Shown: positions 35,730 through 46,800 of the stretch, piece after piece
How positions within the stretch are numbered: position 1 is the first letter of the stretch
How the letters are laid out: each line of letters starts with the position of its first letter
Assembly: GCA_032622095.1 (NCBI GenBank)
Contig: CP136067.1
Span: forward strand, 200,534,052-200,598,051
Origin: Siphonodentalium dalli
Taxonomy: Eukaryota > Mollusca > Scaphopoda > Gadilida > Siphonodentaliidae
Direction of reading: 5' to 3'
Length of the DNA: 64,000 nt
Notes under the pieces: generated by a model
Seen by the model: only the letters and a program-made list of their open reading frames with translations
Told to the model about the DNA's origin: nothing
The model's database searches: none
Made by a program: the position numbers and the translations under genes

Positions 35730-37080
35730 AAGTGAGATGGGCAGGTAAATTTTAGTATTTTTTTTTATTGTTGCTAAAAAAATTCCTTATGGAAAATTTA
35801 TGGAATTTGAATCAGCAGTTAGTTATGAAGTGTAATTCATTTATTAGTTACGAAAAATAAATTGTCCAATTAAAAAAGGTGGGACGAAAAGGTATCGAGA
35901 GCATGAGAATCTAGGAACTCTCTCAATAATGTCCTAATTTTAATAGATATACAAATTCAATTTTCTATTCCACAATGGCAAAGGAAATAATAGAAAATAA
36001 TTTTTATAACTGAACAATAAATGTTTTTGTATATAGAATGTTACAACATACATATGTTTCTATAGAAAATCTTTGGCTCAAAGCAATTTTGTGAGATTTG
36101 TGTATCACCAAGATGTTTATCCGGTGTTTTGGGGAATAATGAAAACTCCATTAGCCAAAAGAGTTTGATGGAAAATTTTATGTAGTTGTCAAAAAATTAA
36201 TGTTGACGGAAAGAGATAAAGCATCATTACATGTAGCTCACTGTTCATATATCAGACAATCGTGTAATATATTCCAACTCAACTGGTCTGGAAGAAGCTG
36301 GATGATTTTCAAAATTTAATTGCCCAAGAAAAGAAAACTGAATTTGTATGGTTTTGTACACTCTCGGCTGTGGAATAATATATAGAGGATCTACAACTCG
36401 TCCCCGGTTTATAGTGGATTTTACAAAACTTGCCACAGGCTTGGTCCAGACCTAATTTACTGGACGAGTTTTGTAAACTCAGCTATAAACTGGGTATGAG
36501 TTGCAGATTCAATTTATTACATGATCCAAAATCTCGATAAAACATACTTAAAGTCAACAAATGCGACATGAAACTAACATCGGCTTCTATAAGGCCTGCG
36601 GTGACATTTCATGTAACTATGCATTGTTTGCCTGCATAAACAAACAGTCCCAGATAAATAATAGAATCTTCAAAGTATATAATGGCATAAATTTAATGAA
36701 ATAAATTTTCAAACTCTTCATTCATTAGCTTGTTGGAAAAATATTGGAAGCCATAGTATTTTGAGATGTAGCGTATGGAATGTAAACAGATGAAAAATCA
36801 GAAGTCAACGGTCACGTTTGCGCAATAATAATACATTTTACTATTTCCTGTTATGCAATGAACATTGCATATCACAATTTATAGAATGGGTTTATTGAAT
36901 GGAATAAGGGTAGGACCATGTAATAAATATAACATTTTTGCTAAAATTAATAATAAAGGTGTACATCCAAGGCACTATTAGAAATAACCAAACTTGCCAA
37001 TTTAGTAAAAGATCACTAATGGTACAAACTAGCTTTTATTCATTTTACTGCTTTTAGTGAATGTTGTGAACAAGCCTGAT
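35730..37080. other. AT-rich DNA, otherwise featureless
   Basis: Apart from the foldback at 36391-36508, I see no coding frame, tandem repeat or element end that I can support. Confidence 0.4.
36391..36508. mobile_element. Short foldback element
   Basis: Arms around CTACAACTCGTCCCCGGTTT and its approximate complement AAACTGGGTATGAGTTGCAG, each continuing into TTTTACAAAACT-type sequence. Seen once in the window. Target duplication unclear. Confidence 0.6.
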
Positions 37081-37100
37081 TAAAGTGTGTCTGTCATGTG

Positions 37101-37571
37101 CAGAATGAGGTCCCCAGAGGGTGAATTTAGTGACGCTATCCCACATAGCGGGCTAGCATCACTAAATTCTCCCTCTGGGGACTTCATTTTGCTCAGGTCT
37201 CATTTTCTCTGGAAAGTTTCTTTATTATATAATTTCTATAGAAACTACTTCACATAGATTCTATTTCTTTTTTTAGTTTAGTTTCTCTATATCCCCAAAT
37301 TGGCAGATGACAAATTGTATAATCGAGGTTCCCAATGGGCATACATCACAATATTCACCATTTGGGAACTTCAATCTGAGTATATGTCTTCATTTGAACA
37401 GAAGGGAAAAAGTAACTAAAAAGATTAAATAAATGTTAATTTGAGACTATAGATGATACTTCTCAGAAGATGAGACCAAAGCAGAATGAGGTCCCCAGAG
37501 GGTGAATTTGGTGATCCTAGCCCACTGTGGGTGTAGTGTCACTAAATTCACCCTCTGGGGTCCTCATTCTG
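37101..37571. mobile_element. Two family-B foldback MITEs
   Basis: Palindromes at 37101-37191 and 37482-37571, both with the CAGAATGAGGTCCCCAGAGG arm. The DNA between them (37200-37470) is homologous to 20130-20300, so a longer composite has been copied. They lie just beyond the 3' end of TAF11. Confidence 0.8.
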
Positions 37572-37701
37572 CAAATGACAGACTCAGTATTAAAAGCCAT
37601 TTTCTTCAGGTTTACTCTTCTATGCGTAAAAGGAACCTTCTAACCTTGATGCTGCTAGTCCATCTCTGAAGATGTTTCTCAGTGAGAGACACAGTCGTTT
37701 A

Positions 37702-37832
37702 TCAGCTGAACAATATCTTCTTACTCTTGCCGAGACTCGCTATGTTCTTGTTCTTGAGTCTTCTCACGGCTTCTCGGAGATGTTTGGGTTTCACAGGAGG
37801 CGAATCACCCCACTGCTCCATAACATCAAGAG
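37702..37832 (-). CDS. TAF11: TAF11 last coding exon
   Basis: Acceptor ...CACTTCAG, then CTCTTGATG, completing the alanine codon split by the previous donor. Encodes [12 protein letters not shown] and the C-terminal helix, ending K-S-K-K-I-L-F-S and TGA (37702-37704). The start of this exon and its acceptor are duplicated upstream at about 37881-37947. Confidence 0.95.
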
Positions 37833-40800
37833 CTGAAGTGACAAGTTAATAATAGAGTTACTCCACCTGATGACAAGAGACTAGCAGGAATCTCCCCACA
37901 TGTCCATAACATCAAGAGCTGAAACAGAGTTATTCCACCTGATGACAACCGGTGATGGAGATATCTGCTCGGACAGACCAAAAAGCCAACATTTCCCGAT
38001 AAACAAAGATGAATAACTCTAGAATGGAAAACCGGAACAAAACCGGAACAAAACGATTGAACTCTCTATTCAAGTTCTCAAAGTAATGAACATTCATACA
38101 AATTTCTTTGAGATCCAATCACTACTGTTCAAGTTATGATCTGAACAGACATTAGAAGAACGTACGGATGAATGTATGCCCTGGCGGAGGATGCAAAAAT
38201 AGTATACCCCTTTAAATAAAGGGGGGTATAAGGTTCTAAATAGTGGCAGATACACATATGTGACCCGCCATATCAAATCCAGTCGTAAGTCGGGATTTTT
38301 TTACCCTGTGCCAATGCATTCTCTTATATATGTGAGTCGACCATAGGTCGCCTCGCATATATAAGAGAATGCATTGGCCTAACAATTTTTTTCATGTTTT
38401 TTAAATAAATGTTTCTTACAATTTTTAGGACATAAAATAAAAAAACATCCATTACCCTGCAGGGAGCCCCACACATATATAGAAGCATATAGAAGAGTGT
38501 CGTCTGCTCATGTTTGTCTGGGGCTCTGTATGGGTGAAATTATAAAATTGTTAAAGAATACAAGAACAAATTATTAAAATTGTAAAAAATTGTTAGGCCA
38601 ATGCATTCTCTTATATATGCGAGGCGACCTATGGTCGACTCGCATATATAAGAGAATGCATTGGCACAGGGTAAAAAAATCCTGACTTCCGACTGGATTT
38701 GATATGGCGGGTCACATATGATGTAGTAACCTGCGGATTGAATAGGGAAATAGAGCCGAGAGGAAATTTGGGTAATGGGAAAGGTACCCCCAAAAGGGAC
38801 CCACTGCCGCTATATCATAAACCCAGTCTCTTTGAAAAGCTGAAGATAATCCTAACAGATGTACGTCTCTAGAAGTGTCCACTAAATTAATCTAACATAT
38901 ATACGTCTCTAGATTTGTCCACTAAATTTCATTTCTACAGCGACGCAGCAATCCCAACATGACATAATAAACCGTTTCCATATATGGAGTGCATTCCTAG
39001 CATGGTACATGTTTGTGAGAATCATAGTATTTAGAAATAGTTATAAATACAACAAGATGCAAAAGAATAATCAGTCAAGAATAGTGTTGACTGATAAAAA
39101 CTCGAAGATGATGTCTCCTATATTGCGTTGAGTAAAATGAGTTATGGAATATCGCCTGCATTCAGTTTTGCAACAATAGTTGAGTTTGACAATGCGTGGG
39201 GAAACTGGTCAACACATCATTGACCTCTGATCTGTGAATTGATCTGTTATGCCATAAACCAATGAAATCACGTGCGTGCCCCGCCACTCTTCAATGAAAT
39301 GGATGGAATCCCACCAATTCAACAAATGATTATGAATGAGATCTCCAGAGATGTGAATACTGTAAAATTTTAGTTGGCTTTTTAAAGAGACTGACATAAA
39401 CCCTGTGACCTAACTTTGAATGAACGATACCACTCAAACTATGTACACAATAATGACTATCTGCACTTATATACATATATACATTGATAAATTAGTTATG
39501 ATATAAATATACACAGTGATAAATTATTTTTATTACTAACCCTCTTCTACGACTTCCCCGACAAAGACTTTAGATATTCCCGACATCGCTATGACAACAT
39601 TCTGTGACACTGCTGACCCAGTGATGGACTGCATTAGCTGAGAAATAAGAGCTATGTTGTAAGCTTTGTATATATAATGTGATATAATAAGATCTATATT
39701 GTTTTTTTTTATATCGTGATTTAATAGCACTGTAAGAGCCATGTTATAAGCTTTATATATATATCGTACTATAAGAGCTATGTTAGCTTTGCATATATAT
39801 CGTGATTTAATAGTACTATAAGAGCTATGTTGTAAGGTTTGAAAAAATATCGTGATTCAATAGAGAATATTTGAAATAAGTATTTCCAAGAATGTCAACA
39901 GGTAGCTTCTGTTAAAATGAAACCAAAAGGATATATTTTGTCAATCGTAAAACTATTTGTGTGATGTGACATCATACTGCAGGGATTATCTGCAGAAGAT
40001 ATTTATAGCGGTAAAATATGAATGGTAGCAAAATCTTTTAAACTCGGAATGCGCAGCTTGTTCAATAGTCTGCATTAGTCCAACAACTATAGTTGGGACC
40101 ACTGCTGTTTTAGCCCTCGTGTTATGAAATATAATTGATTTTTGGTGGGAAATGAGAACATGTGCGTCGTTGTTTTGCTGGGGGATCCAGGCGGGATAAT
40201 GAAACTTTTATTGACATAACTTTGACTTTATCTCATATTGGGGGATATGTTTGTGCTTATCCACAATGCATGTTCGGCATTCTTTTATCAAGTTAAGTAA
40301 TGATAGCACAGGTTCTCCGAGCATGAGTAGTTTCACAAAATCTACCTACTCCACACTTCAACATTCTTTTATGTAACATGACATCACGGGATCTCTGAGC
40401 ATGAGTAGTTTCATCCACGAAAATCTCGTGCACAAAATATCAGTACACAGCAGGCAGATATTCTTTGATTTTACCGCGACATTTTCATATGTGTATTATG
40501 CTGTATAAAACGTCACTATTTGACTGCACACCAAACATTACATTGTAGTTTTGGTGCTTTTATTTCAAAGGGTTACACTGTACCAGTAACATACTGTGCT
40601 CAAGTGACCCACTTTTCCCCAGTATTCTGTTTAACCCCAGAACTCCGGTTGAAGACGGATTTATTTTATGACAGATTGTTATTGACTTTAGGTGCATGTA
40701 TGTCTCAAACAGATCATCAGTGAGGGGAATGAGGCCATTCCACGGACACTGAGACATACTAAAGGAAACTCTGATGTATATATCTATAAAATCACTAATA

Positions 40801-43800
40801 GCCACATGTTTGATTTTATCTGAATACATCACGATTACATTCTCAACTAACACTCTGTTCTGATTGGTTCTCATTAATGATTATGCAGACAAGGTCCAGA
40901 TGTTAGTCACTGAAGAATGATCAGGAATATTTCGTAGTATAAATAGAGGATCTCACATGAGTTTCTATTTTATACAAAATTTATCAACAGAGTTCACTAA
41001 ATTCGATTTGAGCCGAGGTTTACCGAGGCTCAAACAGAATATAGTGGATGAGGTTGATAAATTACGTATAAAATAGAACGAGTTTGAGATACCTTTTATC
41101 ACATGATCAAATAAACGTGAAGCAACGCGAAATTTCATCAAAAACAATCATAAACTTCAGCCATCACAAGTCATTTAAATAATGGTGTGACGTCATCGCA
41201 CGCACTAATATTACACGTGTGTCTTACCAATAATTATGAAGCTGGATTTGTGGGTTAATTATGTGGTAATATGTTGTAATGAATGTAGTGAAGTCAGACA
41301 TCAAAATAAATTGCGAATTTTAACAATTTAATCTACCATTGTTGGTGGAGGTACAAAAAATTGTCAGTTCACTTATTTAAACCACACATTTAACTTGATG
41401 TTTTATCGCAAAGTTTATGGTACCTAAATACCAGTAGATATTCAGTTTTTTTAAGGACTGAGAGTTCCCCTACATCAGCGGCCATTGGGTACCATTCCCC
41501 CAATCCCTAGCGGAAACCCTATATATATGGAAATTAATGGTACTAGTCTATATACCCGTTTGATAGCCGCTCTCGGGAATGCAGCTCTGCGGAACATCTC
41601 ATATCTGTTTAACTGATCCTCAGAGAAGTTTGATACCAGAACCCTACAACAGAATTACATTAAAGTTAGATAACAGAAACTATAACAAAAATACATTAAT
41701 GTTAGATACCAGAAACCTATAAAAAAAATACATTAAAGTTAGATACCAGAAACCTATAACAAAAATACATTAAAGTTAGATACCAGAAACCTATAATAAA
41801 AATACATTAAAAGATTACCCTTTCATGATAAGTAGTTATCCCATAGGGAATATTCAGATAATAAAACAACAAACAACAATAGGTCCTTTGTTGAACTTAT
41901 TATCTAAACGTTCATCAACAAATAGGGCTCCTTCTGCACTTTTATTAATCTGTCATCTGATTTTATCACCCTAACGTCCCTCTAAATGAATAATAGATCA
42001 GTCCAATGTATACTTTTATAACTGAATGGGAGAATCCATTTAGTGTAGAAAGAGTTAATTACCCAACATTTATTCTGGAGCATGTTGGCATTCAGATATT
42101 GTACACCCCTGCCAACTCTCAGGTCAAATGTCACCAGGAGAAAAATAAATTTCACATGTTTCGCAGTGCTAGTCTGTTAGGATATGTGCAGTTCTACCAA
42201 CCCAGTCTGGTTTCAATCAGAACTGGTATATGTGCACTAAGCTGTAGGTGTGCTATCTCTGCTTTACATACCATACAGTGGGTGCAATACAGTGCATATC
42301 CAATTCATTATATGGCAATGTGATGGCTCTCCAAACAAAATTCATCATTCTGTTTTAACCCTTCAATACCTCGACATTCGTTAATAGATATCTACCTGAT
42401 TTAAGGCAGCAGTCATACACAGTTCTATTTAATAAATTCCATTCGAGGGCCAATCATTCTCCGTGTCACTGGGCTACTCTCCATGCAATTGTTTCATCAT
42501 ATAATGCTAAAGTACACTTCTAACCAATTATTTTAAAATTAATTAACAATACTAGTACATGTAGGTTGACTCTATTTTTCGCATCTCCTCCACATGGACC
42601 GCGATGCATTTTGATTTGATTTTTAATTGTCCATGGTTTGTAAATAGTTTGTTTTAAATACCAAAGTTGTGTAACTGAAATATATACGGTACTTCGCTTC
42701 TCTCCCCTCTTTCATTTTGACCGATGTAAGGTATACAATACCAATTAATTTGACTTCTTACCCTATATGGTATCTATTCTGATACCAAGGGTAACTTTCT
42801 TATTCCGAGGAAAAGACTTGATAAAAGCCTTTCAGGCTTGTTGTCTTATCCCCGTGTTTGAACATGTGTTGTAAAATTTATGTCAATTTGTCTGTATGTA
42901 TTGAATGTTGTGTGCGAAAATTAAATATTGTTTACACTAAAATTAGACTCGAAAGCTCCACGTTACAGAGGTTAGAGAATTTGATTATCTTTCATATTAC
43001 TGCCGCTATAAATAGCTTATGAATGCAAATCCATGCAGCATTAACCCTTTACCTAACAAAACCCCTTATAGAGCCCCACATAGACTGGAGCAGACGACAC
43101 CCTGCAGTGCATGCTTCCATCTGTGTGAGGCTCCCTGTGGGATAAATCTCTTAATTAACCCTTTACCCAACAAAACGGCCAAAAACGCCCAAATGAAGCT
43201 TCAACAGCCTAAAATATCTTCTGTCTGTCTCAATAACACCATACAAATATGGATATCATTGGAACCGGTTCATTGACCACATTGTGATGGTTACAGTTAT
43301 GCTCTGTGCCAATGCATTCTCTTATATATGCGAGTCGACCATAGGCCAATGCATTCTCTTATATATGCGAGGCAACCTATGGTTGACTCGCATATATAAG
43401 AGAATGCATTGGCACAGGGTCTTTAATGTTTCGCCAGTACAGCTCCCGTCATGAAAGGGTTAAATACCTTATATTTACCTGATTCAATGTAACAGTCAAA
43501 CACAGAATAGCTCTGACTGTGAGCTATTTATAATAGACATAACACAAAGCTTAGTGCATATGTCCTGACAAAGCACTGTGCAACTAGTAAAATCAATAGT
43601 CCGTCTGGTGACCTTTGACCAGAGAGTTGATGGGAATGTATAAAATGATTAATATCAGAAAAGCCAGCTCAGGAATAACATTCAGTGTTCTGTGGGTACA
43701 AACATCACCATAGGATGTCTGTTAGAATTATTATTGAATAAAGCTTTAAACAAACAGGTGACTTAATAAAAAATCGACAAAGTTACTTAAATTTTTGAGA

Positions 43801-46800
43801 CTCCTATCGATTATCACGCAGTCAGTTAAAACATATACTATCTACCACCATCTCCACAATAGCCTCTATGTTGAGAGTTGAGTACATCCGATACGTCCAA
43901 CATATTTATAATACATTTACTATATATACTATGCATATGCATATATTTATGTATTATATAACTTTATACCACTGGTGTGCGAATGCTGTGAGCCAGGCGA
44001 GTGCGTGCAGTAAGAAAGAGATATGTGTGAACGCGAGGAATGCCATATATGTATACACATATCAATGCCATTGAACATTCTGTATTTGACATTCCTCAAT
44101 GTGATTGTTTCTTCAATAAACATTTAAAAAAAAAAAAAAATTATTATTGAATATTTCCTAAGGGCAAGCCTGCAATAGTGTGTTTGTCATTGAGAATGAG
44201 GTTCCCAGAGGGTGAATTTAGTGACACTATCCTGGGCTAGCATCACAAAATTCAACCTCTGGGGACCTTATTCTGCTTCTGGGAAGTATTTATCTCCCCT
44301 AATTTGCAGAAGATAAAATGCATAATCAAGGTGACTAATGGGTGAACATCACCAACTTTAACTGGGAAAATTCAATCTGATCCTAGGTCTCCCATAGCAG
44401 TTGAGGCCTAAGAAGATTGAGGTCCCCAGACGGTGAGTTTGGTGACACTAGCATGCTGTGCGGGATAGCATCACTAAAATCACCCTCTGGGGACCTCATT
44501 CTGCAAATAAAGATGTTCATCTCAAACATCACTGATAAAGTTTAATTTTTAACCCACAGGGAGCCTCGCACAGATGGAAGCATGCACTAGAGAGTGTCGT
44601 CTGCTCCAGTCTATGGGTTTATCTTACCTCATATCACAAAACCACAGAGATTATAGTTATATGTTTAACCCACAGGGAGCCTCACACAGATGGAAGCATG
44701 CACTAGAGAGTGTCGTCTGCTCCAGTCTATGGGTTTATCTTACCTCATATCACAAAACCACAGAGATTATAGTTATATGTTTAACCCACAGGGAGCCTCA
44801 CACAGATGGAAACATGCACTCGAGAGTGTCGTCTGCTCCAGTCTATGTGGGGCTCTCTATGGGTTGCAGACTTATACTTACTGCATCTTGATTCTCTCTT
44901 CCTCCTGTCTCTCTCGCTTCCTCAGCTCGTGATTAACGCCGTCCTCGTGACCATCCGCGTCTAAATTCAGCTTCTTGTCTGGCGATTCATCAGACTTATG
45001 CGAGCCTGATGGCGACGTATCTGGCTTGTTATGATCTTTATCACTGCCAGGACTTTTCAGGTCAGGATCCCTCGGTTCTTTACTTGAATTTCTACTTTTA
45101 GCCGATTCCTGAAAATCATAATCAGTATTAAGTGAACATTCGAGTCCGTCAGAAACAAACTGGCACAAGTTTTCATCCAGTCTCTTTGAAAAACCGACGA
45201 AAATCCTTTCGTACAGTAATGCCCTAAATAATCAACTCTTTAACCACAGCAGAATTATGGGTAACTTTTCAGGATTTAGTCGGAAATAAGGCTTGTTGCC
45301 ATTCATCGGAAAGCTCTCAATGAGAGCTTTCCGGTGAATGGCAACAAGCCATATTTCCAACTAAATCCTGAAAAGTTACCCATTATTTTGCTGTGGTTAA
45401 GGAGTCGATTATTTAGAGCATTACTGTATGTACGTCTCTAGATCTCTCAATTTTATTTCATTTCTACGATGACGCGGCATTCCCAACATGACTTAATGAA
45501 CAGTTTCCAAATATGGAGTGCATTCCTGATGCAGTAAATGTTTAAGAATCGTAGTATTTACAAATAGTTTTTAATAAAACAAGATGCGAAAGAAAACACA
45601 ATCATTGTTAAACACAACTAGTGTTGTAAAACTGCATGAATACATGCCATATATCCACAATTCATTATAATAAAAAAAAGTCCACAAAAATCCTATCGTA
45701 TGTAGTTGTGTTTTATCAGTCATGAATATCATTGACTGATAAAAACTCAAAAATTATTATAATGAATTGTGGATATATCGCATGTATTCAATTTTACAAC
45801 ACTAGTTGTGTTGGACAATGCATGGTAAAATTGTCGACATGTCATTGACCTCTGATATGTGAAGTGATCTGTTAAGTCATTAACCAATGAAATCACGTGT
45901 ACTCTACACCACTCTCCAATGAAATGGAGGGAATCCCATCAAAACAGAAACTAATTTTAATCCACAAATCTAGAGACGTACATCGGATAGGATTTTCGTC
46001 AGCTTTTCAAAGAGACTGGATGTACATTCAAATCAGAAACAAATTGGCACAAATTATCATCCTCTGTGAAAATGAATGGAAGATTGATCTTGGGGGATGT
46101 CAGATTAAAAATCATTTACAGCTTTGTTTCAAGCATAAGGTAAAAAAAATTGTCTGTTTCCGATTGCTTGAGCAAAAAATCCAGGTAATTTTTTGCCAAT
46201 TTTTTTTCAAATCTATCTATAATGCACAATATTATAAAAACAAGATAAAAGTTGGTATTGACTAACCATTTCATGGCAGGAGCTTCTTGAAATTTTGCGA
46301 ATACCCTGTGCCAATGTATTCTCTTATATATGCAAGTCGCCTACAGGGTGCCTCACATATATAAGAGAATGTATTGGCCTAACAATATTTACCTTGATCT
46401 TGTAAGCCAGTGCATTCTCATATATATGCGAGGCTCCCTATGGGAGACTCGCAAATATAAGAGAATGCACTGGCACAGAATCTTTAATGCTGAACCAGCG
46501 CAGCTGCTGTCATGAAAGGGCTAAAAATCATTTACAGTTTTGTTTCAAGCTTTGTACATGTATAAGGCAGGGACCAGTTTAGATATGTCAAATTCGGAGA
46601 AGTCAAAAATGGCAGCAAGATATCATGGCTGGCAATTTAAATATTTTTTTCTATATTTTCCAAAGATTCTGCAAGCTATTTCTCATGAGTTATCCCATCA
46701 ACTCATCTCGGATACTGCCAAAAACAGATATTAAACAGATTAGTTTTTAACCCTTTACCCAACAGAACGGCCCTGTGCCAATGTTTCTCTTATATATGCG

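Noticed and set aside
42006-42323. 105-residue frame in a TAF11 intron
   Set aside because: No motif, homologous copy or splice context; composition is as expected by chance in AT-rich DNA.
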